From Desulfoglaeba alkanexedens ALDC (lineage in GTDB: Bacteria; Desulfobacterota; Syntrophobacteria; Syntrophobacterales; DSM-9756): a stretch of 64,000 bases of DNA. The notes beneath the pieces were generated by a model. It was given only the letters and a program-made list of their open reading frames with translations, had not been told where the DNA came from and did not search any database. This document shows positions 26,433-35,791 of the stretch, piece after piece (position 1 is the stretch's first letter; each line of letters begins with the position of its first letter). The position numbers were made by a program, and so were the translations under genes. Location: assembly GCF_005377625.1 (NCBI RefSeq), contig NZ_CP040098.1:2039501-2103500 (forward strand), in the 5' to 3' direction.

Positions 26433-27452
26433 TCAGGTCTTCCGGCAGAGCACGTAGTCGGCGATGTCCAGGAGAATACCCCTGCTGGGGTGTTCGGGGA
26501 AGATCGACAGGGCGGTCTTGGCCGTGGCGACATGTTCCAAAGCACGCTGCAGCGTGTATTCGATGCCTCCACTCCCATGGACGATCCTTCGGACCGTTTC
26601 GAATGCTTCGGGACTCGCCGCTGCGCTTCCGAATACCCGCTGGATCGTCCGGCGGTCTTCGGGTTTGGCGGTCCTCATGGCATGAATCAGGGGCAGTGTG
26701 GCTTTTCCTTCCCGGAGGTCGTTACCAACCGGCTTTCCCAGCTCATTTCGGTCGCCCATGTAATCGAGGGCGTCGTCGGTCAACTGAAAGGCGATTCCCA
26801 GGTGATGACCGTAATCTCCGAGCGCTTTCTCCTGGTCCGAGCTTCCGCCTCCAAAAATGCCGCCGATTCGGCAGGCCGCGCTCATGAGCACCGCAGTTTT
26901 ACGCCGGATCACTTCAAAATAGCCCGGCTCGTCGATCTCTAGATTGTCGGAATGCATCAATTGCAGTACTTCCCCTTCGGCCATCCGGGTGGTGGTATCG
27001 GAGAAGACTTCAAGGATGCGCAGGTTCTGGTAGCCGACGGTCATGAGTACGGACTTGGAGTAAAGGAAGTCACCCACCAGCACGGCCGCCGGGTTTCCCC
27101 AGACCGTGTTCGCCGCAGGCCGGGCGCGCCTCAGTTCGGCGTTGTCCACCACATCGTCGTGAAGCAACGTGGCGGCGTGAAGAAATTCCAGGGAAACGGC
27201 GAGCGGGGCGTCGTGGTTTCCCTGGTAGCCGCAGAGCCGAGCCGAAAGCACCATGAGGAGAGGCCGGAGCCGTTTCCCGCCGCTTCCCATGATGTGGCGG
27301 CCGATCACCCCGATCAGGGGGATGCTGGAATCCAGATGCCCATGGAGTTCGGCTTCGATCCTTTCGAGGTCAGGACGAATTTGAGTGTAAATGCGTGCTT
27401 TCAGTGCAGAAGCTTCGATGGGGTCAACAGGGGTGGGGGCCGGTTCCGTCAC
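26433..27452 (-). CDS. ispB: Polyprenyl diphosphate synthase
   Basis: All-trans long-chain prenyl transferase making the side chain of menaquinone or another quinone, 339 aa. First Asp-rich motif LLHDDVVDNAELRRARP (DDxxD, ~95) and second LTDDALDYMGD (DDxxD, ~225), with GGKRLRPLL at ~55 and the GNDLREGKATLPLI segment. The residues ahead of the first motif (LEFLHAATLLHDD) fit long-chain products, but the chain length is not readable. It follows rimO with a 128-bp gap. Confidence 0.93.
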   Translation of the reverse strand: MTEPAPTPVDPIEASALKARIYTQIRPDLERIEAELHGHLDSSIPLIGVIGRHIMGSGGKRLRPLLMVLSARLCGYQGNHDAPLAVSLEFLHAATLLHDDVVDNAELRRARPAANTVWGNPAAVLVGDFLYSKSVLMTVGYQNLRILEVFSDTTTRMAEGEVLQLMHSDNLEIDEPGYFEVIRRKTAVLMSAACRIGGIFGGGSSDQEKALGDYGHHLGIAFQLTDDALDYMGDRNELGKPVGNDLREGKATLPLIHAMRTAKPEDRRTIQRVFGSAAASPEAFETVRRIVHGSGGIEYTLQRALEHVATAKTALSIFPEHPSRGILLDIADYVLCRKT

Positions 27453-27580
27453 GGTGAAGAATTCCGTTCCATTATGAAAGTGGCTTTCGATGTTTAGGGT
27501 GCGTCCCGTTTCTAACCCGTGAAGGCGCTCACACTCGATTCATAGCCGAAAAGGATAGAGGTGTCAAAACGATTCTGGAA

Positions 27581-28996
27581 TCACAGTCTTGCCGCGGAAG
27601 GGTTCTCCGCCGCCTCCCCACGTTCGTCTGTGGCCTCCGCCACGAAGCCCTCCAGGTCGTAGTCGTGGCTTCCCGTGATGGTAATGTCCAAAATCCGTCC
27701 GACCTCCGCCGTCCCGCCCGTAATCAGGACCGAACCGTCCACCTCCGGCGCCTGGTGGGCGGTGCGGCCGACCAGGAGCAGATCCGTTTCCGGATGAACG
27801 CCTTCAACGAGCACAGGAACACGTCGACCGACCCAACGCCTCAGGCGCCTCCTGGAAATCGCCCGTTGGATCTCCATCAAGTCGCTGCGCCGGCGCTCGG
27901 CGGTCCTCCGCGAAACCCGCCCGGGAAAACGTGCGGCGAGACTCCCCTTTTCAGGCGAAAAGACAAAAACCCCCACGTGGTCGAATTGGGCCCGTTCCAC
28001 GAAGGCGCACAATGCCTTGAATTCCTTCTTGGTCTCGCCCGGAAAGCCGACCATGAGCGAGGTGCGCAGCGTCGCCTCGGGCAGTTCACTGCGAATCAGT
28101 TCCACCACTTGTTCCACCGACTTGCAGCCACCGGACCGGTGCATGGCCTGGAGAATGCCGGGGGCGGAATGCTGAAAGGGGACATCCAGGTAAGGAACCA
28201 CCTTCCGGCTCGCGTTCATGGTTTTGAGCAAGTCGGCCGTGATCCGTTGAGGGTGGGCGTAAAGGAGCCGCACCCAGCGGATGCCGGCGACCGCCTCGAT
28301 TGCTTCGATGAGCCGTATCAAGCCGGCGGAATCATTCCGGTCGGACCCGAAGGCGGTGATGTCCTGGGCGATCAGGTTCACTTCCACGGTGCCCGCCTCG
28401 GCGAGGCTCGATATTTCTCGAACCACGTCACCGACGGTTCGGCTGCGGAAGGGTCCCCGAAGTTTCGGAATCAGACAGAAGGAGCAGCGGTTGCTGCAGC
28501 CTTCGGCTATTTTGACGTAGGCCGTGTGCCGGGCGGTGGCCCGTTCCTTCGGCGTTTCGGCGGTGAGCAGATACGTGGACCTGCGCAGATGGAGCCTCCG
28601 GCGCCCGTCTTCAAGGAACTGGCGGAAAAGCGATGCAAACTCCGCATACTGGGATGTCCCGGCAAAAAAGTCCACTTCGGGAAGAAGGTCCACCAGCTTT
28701 TTTCCGTAGCGCTGGACCATGCAGCCGACCGCCGCCAGATGCCGGCAGGATCCGTTCTTCTTGAAACGGGAAACGTCCAGGAGGGTTTCGATGGCCTCTT
28801 CCACGGCGCTTTCCAGAAAACCGCACGTGTTGACGACGATCAACGACGCTTCACCGGGATTCCCGCTCAGGCGGTATCCGAGGGCCGTCAGCTGATGAGC
28901 CAACACTTCGCTGTCCACCAGGTTCTTCGCACAGCCCAGGCTGATGAGGGACGCCTTGGGCGCGGCCTGATCAGCCGCCTTTTCAACTCCGGTCAT
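27581..28996 (-). CDS. rimO: Ribosomal protein S12 methylthiotransferase RimO
   Basis: Radical SAM enzyme adding a methylthio group to an Asp of ribosomal protein S12, 471 aa. The N-terminal UPF0004 domain starts ISLGCAKNLVDSEVL with its second [4Fe-4S] cluster Cys in SLGCAKN, VNTCGFL and AVGCMVQRYG. The radical SAM CX3CX2C is AEGCSNRCSFCLIP (~165). The end is a TRAM domain. The SLGCAKNLVDSE and VPYLDVPFQHS motifs favour RimO over MiaB. An N-terminal tail of about 14 residues depends on the start choice. Confidence 0.95.
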   Translation of the reverse strand: MTGVEKAADQAAPKASLISLGCAKNLVDSEVLAHQLTALGYRLSGNPGEASLIVVNTCGFLESAVEEAIETLLDVSRFKKNGSCRHLAAVGCMVQRYGKKLVDLLPEVDFFAGTSQYAEFASLFRQFLEDGRRRLHLRRSTYLLTAETPKERATARHTAYVKIAEGCSNRCSFCLIPKLRGPFRSRTVGDVVREISSLAEAGTVEVNLIAQDITAFGSDRNDSAGLIRLIEAIEAVAGIRWVRLLYAHPQRITADLLKTMNASRKVVPYLDVPFQHSAPGILQAMHRSGGCKSVEQVVELIRSELPEATLRTSLMVGFPGETKKEFKALCAFVERAQFDHVGVFVFSPEKGSLAARFPGRVSRRTAERRRSDLMEIQRAISRRRLRRWVGRRVPVLVEGVHPETDLLLVGRTAHQAPEVDGSVLITGGTAEVGRILDITITGSHDYDLEGFVAEATDERGEAAENPSAARL

Positions 28997-29645
28997 AAAG
29001 ACATCCCCTCCTGCGCAAGTGCGATTCCAGGAAGAAAATGTAGCGCCACCGTTGCCGGAACGAAGATAGCAACCGACGCGAAACGGACTCCCTTGGCCAA
29101 ACGGTGGATCGCCATCATGACTTTATAAGATAACAAAGATCGGTCAACCTCGAAGAAAACTTCAATTTTGTTGTTACTATTTTACACGTCTTCGAGTATT
29201 CGGCAACCTCGAGGAACGACGCCACCTTAGAGGTGCAGGGGCGGGTTCGGCCACACGGGGGGCGGGACTGGAAAACAGCGTAAGAACCGTAAAGAATCCC
29301 AACGAGCTACAGAAAACGGCGTTCCGACCACTCGGAGTTCCTAGAATCATCTCCATGGAGCCGAAACGGGCCCATGTCTTGGTTGTCTCTTGGTCGTGAG
29401 GATTGTTAAGAACCCTTACCGGTTGGAGGTCGGCCCGCGGTTTCCTGAAACAGGCCAAGGTTCGAATCTGGGGCGGTTTCCGGCTAAGGTTTTTGCATCG
29501 CCTGTCACGGCGAGCGCCTGTCGGGTGTGCGGCGCGTCCATCGAATGCTGATGCGATGGATGCGACATGCCCTCGGCGTGCCTCGCGGTGCGCCGCCGGA
29601 ACCTTTCGTTCAGGCAGGGATGGGAACCGGAGAGGGAGGTGGCTT
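28997..29645. other. Intergenic region, 649 bp, no gene recognised
   Basis: Between divergent rimO and the lytic transglycosylase gene. It is more AT-rich around 29120-29195. Frames crossing it have no family resemblance. The GGTTCGAATCT at about 29459 looks like a tRNA T-loop but no T-stem or acceptor pairs with it. It should hold the promoters of both neighbours. Confidence 0.5.
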
Positions 29646-30716
29646 ATGACGGCTGCTCTGCGTAGCTGGGTCCAACGGCAACTGAGGCGGGCGGCTCTTA
29701 CGGCCAACCAAAGAAAGATTTTGATATCGCTCGCTTTTTCGGCACTCCTCGGAGGTCTTGTCTCTCCTCCGCCGGTTCTGGCGGAGGATCTGCTGGTTGC
29801 AAGGACCGTCCCCATCGTGTCCAAGGAATACTTTGCACGACCTTCCCACGGGGACACCTTGATCCTGGCCTCTCTACCTTCCACGGAACCACCTCCCAGC
29901 GTCAGCAAGTACCGCGTCACCACCGACACATCGTTGGTCGATGCTCCATGGCGCCCGGAGATTCAGCGTTATGTGAGCATTTACAAGAATCGGGGCCGAA
30001 AGGGTTTTCAGGAATCTCTGGAGCGTTGCTGGGCGTATCTGCCGATCATGGCCGAGATCCTCCAGCGTTCGGGACTGCCGACCGAACTGGTTTACGTTCC
30101 GTTGGTTGAGAGCAGCTTTCGGAAAAAGGCGGAGTCTCAAAAAGGGGCGGCGGGTTTCTGGCAGCTCATGCCGACCACCGCCCAGGCCATGGGACTCCGT
30201 GTGGACGGCTGGGTGGACGAGCGGCTGGATCCCATCATGGCCACGGAGGCCGCGGCCCGCTATCTGAAGCTCCTTTACGACCGTTTTGGTTCCTGGCCTC
30301 TGGCGCTGGCCGCCTACAACGCTGGATCCGGCACGGTGCGTAAGGCCATACGAAGGCACCGCACCGACGATTTCTGGGAACTGAGCGCCAGGGGAGGACT
30401 GCCCCCGCAGACCCGTGCCTTCGTCCCCAAGATCTTCGCCGCGGTGTTGCTGGGGGCGAATCTGGAAGGGAACGGGTTCAGCCGGCCGCGTTATCTTCCC
30501 ATTTTCGATCACACGACCATCCTGGTCCGCAAGCCACTCAGCCTGGTCCAAGTGGCCGGATGGATCGAGGGTTCGGTGAGCGACCTCAGGGCCCTTAATC
30601 CGTCCCTCAAGAGGGACCGCCTGCCTCCGAAAAAAGGCTATCGCCTGCGGCTGCCCACATGGGCCGTCACGAAGTTTCTTTCGGCGTATGAAAGTCATCT
30701 GAAGGAAAGGGGCTGA
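29646..30716 (+). CDS. Membrane-bound/exported lytic transglycosylase (SLT domain, LysM-like end)
   Basis: Peptidoglycan-cleaving lytic transglycosylase of the MltD type, 356 aa. The start ATG 29646 has a strong RBS (GGAGAGGGAGG). An N-terminal export segment (RKILISLAFSALLGGLVSPP..A) precedes the SLT domain with catalytic Glu in YVPLVESSFRKKAESQKGAA (~residue 158), FWQLMPTTAQAMGL and LALAAYNAGSGTVRKAI. The C-terminus, VQVAGWIEGSVSDLRALNPS...YRLRLP, resembles one LysM repeat. The frame is open back to 29403 but without a plausible start. Confidence 0.9.
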   Translation: MTAALRSWVQRQLRRAALTANQRKILISLAFSALLGGLVSPPPVLAEDLLVARTVPIVSKEYFARPSHGDTLILASLPSTEPPPSVSKYRVTTDTSLVDAPWRPEIQRYVSIYKNRGRKGFQESLERCWAYLPIMAEILQRSGLPTELVYVPLVESSFRKKAESQKGAAGFWQLMPTTAQAMGLRVDGWVDERLDPIMATEAAARYLKLLYDRFGSWPLALAAYNAGSGTVRKAIRRHRTDDFWELSARGGLPPQTRAFVPKIFAAVLLGANLEGNGFSRPRYLPIFDHTTILVRKPLSLVQVAGWIEGSVSDLRALNPSLKRDRLPPKKGYRLRLPTWAVTKFLSAYESHLKERG

Positions 30717-30916
30717 CCGGTCCCGATGCCTCACGCGGCCGGGGCGGGGTGCAGGGCCGCTGAGGTTTGCTTTTTTTCCTGGAGAAGCGTCCGAGTCGCG
30801 CTATGGTCTTGCCGCTGCGCCCGCAGGCGGTTTTCGGGCGGCGGAAGGGTTGTGCTGCGCCTCAAAGGGGGGGTCGGGGACCGAGCCGAGCGGCCGATGG
30901 AAAGACGGTGGAATCC

Positions 30917-31099
30917 ATGAGCGTGAGGGAACTGGCGGCCGAATTGTATCGGCAGATGAAGCGGGTGGAGGAGCTGGAACGGACTCTGGCGGCGCTTCCT
31001 CCGGGGGACGCCCGGCGGGAAGCGCTGGAAGGTGAACTTCGGGAAGCGCGCAAGGAACGGGACCAGCTGAAGCGGGCTTTGGAGGGATCCAAAGCGTAG
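30917..31099 (+). CDS. Small coiled-coil protein, unknown function
   Basis: A 60-aa charged helical protein, SVRELAAELYRQMKRVEELE...ALEGELREARKERDQLKRAL, predicted to be a coiled coil. ATG 30917 is chosen because the upstream frame (from 30767) lacks a convincing coding pattern. A second copy of its 3' end lies at 31418-31466 beyond a repeat block, with conservative changes (KERDQLKRAL versus KDRDQLKRTL), which supports it as a real coding sequence. Function unknown. Confidence 0.6.
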   Translation: MSVRELAAELYRQMKRVEELERTLAALPPGDARREALEGELREARKERDQLKRALEGSKA

Positions 31100-31148
31100 G
31101 AGGCTGTCCGAGAACACAGAGTCAACGCTTCGGGGCAACGCAATTCCC

Positions 31149-31417
31149 TTCGTTCCCAAGCTCTGGCGTGGAAACGGCCTCATGGGAATCGAAGCTGGAG
31201 CTTCTGTACAGTTGTGTTCCCAAGCTGGAGCTTGGGAACAAGGTGGAGTTCTATTTCCCCTCCCCTTGTGGGAGGGGATTAAGGGGAGGGGAATGTAACT
31301 GATTGACATACATTCCCCAGTCGTTCCCAAGCTCTGGCGTGGAAACGGCCTCATGGGAATCGAAGCTGGAGCTTCTGCACAGTATTGTGTTCCCAAGCTG
31401 GAGCTTGGGAACAAGGT
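31149..31417. repeat. Composite block of family B arms around a family A fragment
   Basis: Two near-identical ~95-bp direct copies (31151-31246 and 31322-31417) share CGTTCCCAAGCTCTGGCG, a middle with GAAGCTGGAGCTTCTG, and the GTTCCCAAGCT-N2-AGCTTGGGAAC palindrome. Between them (31249-31318) is the left part of MITE A with the CCCCTCCCC/GGGGAGGGG hairpin. No coding content. Confidence 0.85.
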
Positions 31418-31466
31418 GGAAGGACCGGGACCAGCTGAAGCGGACCCTGGATGGATTCAATGCTTA
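31418..31466 (+). pseudogene. 3' fragment of a second coiled-coil gene
   Basis: These 49 bp encode KDRDQLKRTLDGFNA-stop, paralogous to the end of the 30917-31099 gene (KERDQLKRALEGSKA-stop). The 5' part is replaced by repeat DNA. The match is about 80% at the nucleotide level by eye, with changes that are mostly conservative. Confidence 0.6.
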
Positions 31467-31571
31467 GGCGTCGTCGCTCCGGCGGTTTTCGAACGGGGCG
31501 GGTCTCGGGGACGCGTTGGAAACAAAGGGTTTTCCGAGGACTTCCCAGTCCGCAATTGCGTAAAATTTCAC

Positions 31572-31599
31572 TTGACAAGGGGTCCCGTCTCATTATAAT
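31572..31599 (+). promoter_or_regulatory. Strong sigma70 promoter of sat
   Basis: TTGACA (31572-31577), a 16-bp spacer and TATAAT (31594-31599) match both consensus hexamers perfectly. Expected transcription start is about 31606, giving a ~75-nt leader before the sat ATG. It is the best promoter in the window and fits the very high expression of sat in sulfate reducers. Confidence 0.88.
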
Positions 31600-31680
31600 C
31601 ACCTTGCAACATATTGCACAAACTAGTGTCCCGCGCGAGGCGGAGAACGCTCAAAACAACATTACACAAGGAGAAGGGTC

Positions 31681-32913
31681 ATGTCGAAGCTCGTACCTCC
31701 GCACGGAAAAGAAAGAAAGCTCAAACCCTTGTTGCTTGAAGGAGGAGCCCTTGCGGCTGAGAAGCAGAAAGCCGAAACCTTGAAAAAGGTTCCCATCACC
31801 AGTCGGGAAGCGTCGGATTTGATCATGCTCGGCATCGGGGCCTTCACGCCGCTGGAAGGTTTCATGGGCTACGACGACTGGAAAGGCGTGTGTGACAAGT
31901 ACCTCATGGCCGACGGGACCTTCTGGCCCATTCCCATTACGGTTTCTGCGGACAAGGATTTGGCCGACAGCATCGGTGCCAACGAGGAAGTGGCTCTCTT
32001 CGACACGGAGAATAACGAAATCCTCGGCACGATGAAGGTCACTGAAAAGTACAAGATCGACAAAGAGTACGAGTGCAAGGCGGTTTTCTGGACCAACGAC
32101 GCCGAAGGGCACCCGGGCGTGGCGAAGGTGATGGCTCAGAAGGAGATCAACCTGGCCGGTCCGGTGAAGGTCATCAGCGAAAGCTTCTATCCCACGCGGT
32201 TCAAGGAAATTTATCAGCGTCCCGCGGAAGCCCGCAAGATGTTCGACGAAAAGGGCTGGAAGACGGTCGCGGCCCTTCAGCTCCGGAACCCCATGCACCG
32301 CAGCCACGAATACCTGGCCAAGATCGCCATCGAAGTGTGTGACGGGCTCTACATCCACCAGTTGGTCGGGAAGCTCAAAGCCGGCGATATTCCGGCGGAC
32401 GTCCGCGTGAAGGCCATCCAGGTTTTGGTGGACAACTACTTCGTGAAGGACACGGTTATCCAGGGCGGTTACCCGGCGGAGATGCGTTACGCGGGACCAC
32501 GTGAAGCGCTCCTTCACGCCGTTTTCCGCCAGAACTACGGCTGCAGCCACCTGATCGTCGGCCGAGACCACGCGGGCGTGGGCGACTATTACGGCCCATT
32601 CGACGCGCAGAAGATCTTCGATGAGATTCCGGAAGGCGCGCTGGAGCTTCAGCCGCTCAAGATCGACTGGACCTTCTACTGCCACAAGTGCCTGGGCATG
32701 GCGTCCATGAGGACCTGCCCGCACGGCAAGGAAGACCGCTTGCTGCTTTCGGGCACCATGGTGCGGAAGACCCTTTCGGAAGGTGGGGAGCTGCCGAAGG
32801 AATTTTCCCGGCCGGAGGTGGTGAAGGTTCTCCAGGAATACTACCAGAGCCTGGAAGAGAAGGTGGAGATCAAGCTGCACGGCGCCGCCACCGGAGATGC
32901 CCTCAAGAAATAG
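31681..32913 (+). CDS. sat: Sulfate adenylyltransferase (dissimilatory)
   Basis: ATP sulfurylase activating sulfate to adenosine 5'-phosphosulfate in the cytoplasm, 410 aa. The active-site motif is [17 protein letters not shown] (QxRNPxHxxH, ~200), followed by [14 protein letters not shown] (GRDHAG, ~300). A zinc-binding Cys set, [16 protein letters not shown] (~337-348), is typical of prokaryotic dissimilatory enzymes, and the single-chain form lacks an APS kinase domain. The start follows AAGGAGAAGGGTC. It has its own consensus promoter and lies upstream of aprBA. Confidence 0.97.
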   Translation: MSKLVPPHGKERKLKPLLLEGGALAAEKQKAETLKKVPITSREASDLIMLGIGAFTPLEGFMGYDDWKGVCDKYLMADGTFWPIPITVSADKDLADSIGANEEVALFDTENNEILGTMKVTEKYKIDKEYECKAVFWTNDAEGHPGVAKVMAQKEINLAGPVKVISESFYPTRFKEIYQRPAEARKMFDEKGWKTVAALQLRNPMHRSHEYLAKIAIEVCDGLYIHQLVGKLKAGDIPADVRVKAIQVLVDNYFVKDTVIQGGYPAEMRYAGPREALLHAVFRQNYGCSHLIVGRDHAGVGDYYGPFDAQKIFDEIPEGALELQPLKIDWTFYCHKCLGMASMRTCPHGKEDRLLLSGTMVRKTLSEGGELPKEFSRPEVVKVLQEYYQSLEEKVEIKLHGAATGDALKK

Positions 32914-32948
32914 CTGACGTCCCGCCATGTTTGAACGTTCGATATGGA

Positions 32949-32976
32949 GGCGCCCGCCCCGGTCGGGGAGGGCGCC
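32949..32976 (+). other. GC-rich hairpin in the sat-aprB spacer
   Basis: GGCGCCC (32949-32955) pairs with GGGCGCC (32970-32976), and an inner CCCC/GGGG stem closes a 4-base GGTC loop. There is no T-run. It lies 35 bp after sat and about 100 bp before aprB, so it may end some sat transcripts or act as a processing or stability element between sat and apr. Confidence 0.5.
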
Positions 32977-33080
32977 CAGTCTCAGGAAAGGAGGTGCAAG
33001 GCGAGCTTCCGCAGCGGGGATTTGAGTGTACGGAAGACTTTCGTTGGATGTGAGGAGTGCTAACCTTAGGAGGTGGAACA

Positions 33081-33527
33081 ATGCCAAGTTATGTGATTCT
33101 GGAAAAGTGCGACGGCTGCAAGGGGCAAGACAAGACGGCTTGCATGTACATCTGCCCCAATGATCTTATGGTTTTGGACAAGGAAAAGATGAAGGCTTAC
33201 AATCGTGCTCCCGAAATGTGCTGGGAGTGCTACAACTGCGTGAAGATTTGTCCTCAGCAGGCCATCGACGTGCGCGCCTATGCCGACTTCGTTCCCATGG
33301 GTGCCTCCGTTGTGCCTCTGCGCGGTTCGGAAGACATCATGTGGACGGTCAAGTTCCGTTCCGGCCAGGTCAAGCGGTTCAAGTTCCCCATTCGGACGAC
33401 GCCGGAAGGCCAGGCCAAGCCTTGGCCGGATGAGTGGAGCACGGGAACCGAAGATCTGAAGAGCCCGGTGTTGTGCACCGAACCGGCTTCGACTCTGGCT
33501 CCTCAACTTCCCACCTTAAAGAAGTAA
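33081..33527 (+). CDS. aprB: Adenylylsulfate reductase beta subunit
   Basis: Fe-S subunit passing electrons to AprA, 148 aa. Two [4Fe-4S] motifs: CDGCKGQDKTACMYICP, a long CX2CX8CX3C-type spacing, and CWECYNCVKICPQQAI (CX2CX2CX3C). The C-terminal tail that wraps AprA is present (DEWSTGTEDLKSPVL). ATG 33081 has the RBS AGGAGGTGG. It precedes aprA by 19 bp. Reducing equivalents are expected from the Qmo proteins encoded downstream. Confidence 0.97.
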   Translation: MPSYVILEKCDGCKGQDKTACMYICPNDLMVLDKEKMKAYNRAPEMCWECYNCVKICPQQAIDVRAYADFVPMGASVVPLRGSEDIMWTVKFRSGQVKRFKFPIRTTPEGQAKPWPDEWSTGTEDLKSPVLCTEPASTLAPQLPTLKK

Positions 33528-33546
33528 CCTTGAAGGAGGTGACCGC

Positions 33547-35460
33547 ATGAAACCTTCCGATTTCGAAACTGTACGCGTCGACACCGATCTTCTGATTCTG
33601 GGCGGCGGTATGACCGCCTGCGGTGCTGCCTTTGAGGCCGCCTACTGGGCCAAGAAGCACGGCCTGAAGGTGACCGTGGTGGACAAGGCCGCCATCGACC
33701 GTTCGGGCGCCGTCGCCATGGGTCTTTCAGCCATTAACCAGTACGTCGGTTACGGCAAGGGCCAGAACACGGTGGAAGACTACGTGAAGTACGTCCGCCA
33801 GGACCTCATGGGCATTTCCCGCGAAGACCTGGTCTACGATATCGCGCGGCACGTGGATTCGTCCGTGCACCTGTTCGAAAAGTGGGGCCTTCCTATCTGG
33901 AAAGACGAACAGGGGGAATACGTCCATGAAGGCCGTTGGCAGCTCATGATCAACGGTGAATCCTACAAGGTGATCGTGGCGGAAGCCGCGAAGAACGCTC
34001 TGGCCACTATGGGCGACAAGGCCGAGATCTATGAGCGTGTGTTCATCGTGGAACCGCTCATGGACGGCAACAAGTGTGTCGGCGCCGTAGGCTTCAGCGT
34101 CCGCGAAAACAAGTTCTACGTCTTCACCGCCAAGGCCACCGTCGCCTGCATGGGCGGCGCGGTGCATGTGTTCCGTCCGCGGTCCGTGGGTGAAGGCCTC
34201 GGCCGTGCGTGGTATCCGCCGTGGAACAGCGGTTCGAGCGCTTATTTCACCATCCGGGCCGGTGCCGAAATGACCTGCCAGGAAGTGCGGTTCATCCCTG
34301 TTCGGTTCAAGGATGGTTACGGTCCGGTCGGTGCGTGGTTCCTCCTTTTCAAGTCCCGTGCCACCAATGCCATGGGCGGGGAATACATGGTGGAACGCGC
34401 CGGCGAACTGCCCAAATGGGCGCCTTACGGCACCGGCAAGCCCATTCCTGCCAACCTGCGTAACTGGTTGGGTATGGAAGACGTCATGGCAGGCAAGGGC
34501 CCCATCTACATGAGGACGGAAGAGGCCATCGCCAACCTGGCCGCCGCCTACAAGGACGATCCCAAGGCTTTCAAGAAGAAAATGAAGGAACTGGAAAGCG
34601 AAGCCTGGGAAGACTTCCTCGACATGACCATCAGCCAGGCGCTCCTGTGGGCCGGTATGAACATTCAGCCGGAAGAGAGGTCGTCTGAAATCGCTGCGGC
34701 CGAACCGTACTTCATCGGTTCGCACTCCGGCGCCTCCGGTGCCTGGGTCTGCGGTCCGGAAGACTTGATGCCGGCCGAATACAAGAAGCAGTGGGAAGCC
34801 ATCGGTGTGTACAACCACATGACGACGGTTCCGGCGCTCTTCACCGCCGGTGACGGCGCGGGAGCTTCGAGCCACAAGTTCTCGTCCGGTTCCCACGCGG
34901 AAGGCCGGATTGCGGCCAAGGGCGCCATCGCCTACATTCTGGACCACAACCAGGCTCCCAAGGTCGACGACGCCCAGGTCGCAAAGCTGAAGGAACGGAT
35001 CCTGGCTCCTGTGGGCCGGTTCGAACAGTTTGCGGCCATGTCCAGTGACCCCGACATCAACCCCAACTTCATGAAGCCGAAGATGTTCATGTTCAGGCTC
35101 CAGAAGATCATGGATGAATACTGCGCCGGCGTGTCGGCTCAGTTCACCACCAACAAGCACCTCCTGGAACGCGGGCTGGAACTGCTCGGCATGCTGAAGG
35201 AAGACGCGGAGAAGCTGGCGGCAGAAGACCTGCACGAGCTGATGCGGTGTTGGGAGAACGTGCATCGCATGTGGATCGCCGAAAGCCATCTGCGTCACGT
35301 CATGTTCCGTGAAGAAAGCCGTTGGCCGGGCTACTACTTCCGCGCCGACTACCCGGACATGGACGAAAAGAACTGGAGGGTGTTCGTCAATTCCGTGTGG
35401 AATCCGCAGACCGGTGAATGGACCGTGAAGAAGGTTCCCGTGGTCAACCTGCCGGTCTAA
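33547..35460 (+). CDS. aprA: Adenylylsulfate reductase alpha subunit
   Basis: FAD catalytic subunit reducing APS to sulfite and AMP, 637 aa. The FAD Rossmann motif is LILGGGMTACGAAFEAAYW near the start, followed by VVDKAAIDRSGAVAMGLSAIN. Active-site regions include ISREDLVYDIARHVDSS, CPRSVGEG-like FRPRSVGEGLGRAWYPPW, and SHSGASGAWVCGPEDLMPAEY. The length is a little under the ~660 aa of Desulfovibrio-type enzymes. The start follows GAAGGAGGTGACCGC. A strong terminator follows. Confidence 0.97.
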   Translation: MKPSDFETVRVDTDLLILGGGMTACGAAFEAAYWAKKHGLKVTVVDKAAIDRSGAVAMGLSAINQYVGYGKGQNTVEDYVKYVRQDLMGISREDLVYDIARHVDSSVHLFEKWGLPIWKDEQGEYVHEGRWQLMINGESYKVIVAEAAKNALATMGDKAEIYERVFIVEPLMDGNKCVGAVGFSVRENKFYVFTAKATVACMGGAVHVFRPRSVGEGLGRAWYPPWNSGSSAYFTIRAGAEMTCQEVRFIPVRFKDGYGPVGAWFLLFKSRATNAMGGEYMVERAGELPKWAPYGTGKPIPANLRNWLGMEDVMAGKGPIYMRTEEAIANLAAAYKDDPKAFKKKMKELESEAWEDFLDMTISQALLWAGMNIQPEERSSEIAAAEPYFIGSHSGASGAWVCGPEDLMPAEYKKQWEAIGVYNHMTTVPALFTAGDGAGASSHKFSSGSHAEGRIAAKGAIAYILDHNQAPKVDDAQVAKLKERILAPVGRFEQFAAMSSDPDINPNFMKPKMFMFRLQKIMDEYCAGVSAQFTTNKHLLERGLELLGMLKEDAEKLAAEDLHELMRCWENVHRMWIAESHLRHVMFREESRWPGYYFRADYPDMDEKNWRVFVNSVWNPQTGEWTVKKVPVVNLPV

Positions 35461-35479
35461 GGTGATGTTCTGACCGTGA

Positions 35480-35516
35480 AGCCTCCGGGCGCCTGGCGCC
35501 TGGGGGCTTTTTTTTG
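35480..35516 (+). terminator. Rho-independent terminator after aprA
   Basis: A GC-rich stem, GCCTCCGGGCGCC facing GGCGCCTGGGGGC with a very small loop, is followed by eight T residues, 20 bp past the aprA stop. It ends the sat/aprBA transcript, so qmoAB probably has its own promoter in 35517-35791. Confidence 0.85.
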
Positions 35517-35791
35517 GGGCGGATGCCGAAGGAAAACACCCGCCCGGCCGGGTTCGGCCCCGGCTCCACCCCTTTGCTCTCTCGATTGCTGCAGAGCAAC
35601 CGGGACGGGCGGGAACCGGCCGTCGGCGTCGCACCCGAGTCTTGCCGTGAACCAGGGCTTTGTGATATCCCAACCTAGTCAGTGAACGGGAGCACAAGTG
35701 ATGAGCGGGCGCGGGACGGCGTCATGGGGCGGCAGGCCTCGGACGGGATGCGAACCCCTTAGGATGCAAGGATCACCAGGGAGGAAACTCG
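35517..35791. other. Spacer between aprA terminator and qmoA
   Basis: No gene seen. The frame 35476-35685 spans the terminator and has no family resemblance. A promoter for qmoA is expected here. A weak candidate is TTGCCG (35642-35647) with TGATAT at 35663-35668, but the spacing is short. Confidence 0.4.

Noticed and set aside
29390-29480. Possible tRNA (GGTTCGAATCT near 29459)
   Set aside because: No T-stem, anticodon arm or acceptor pairing could be formed around the T-loop-like sequence.
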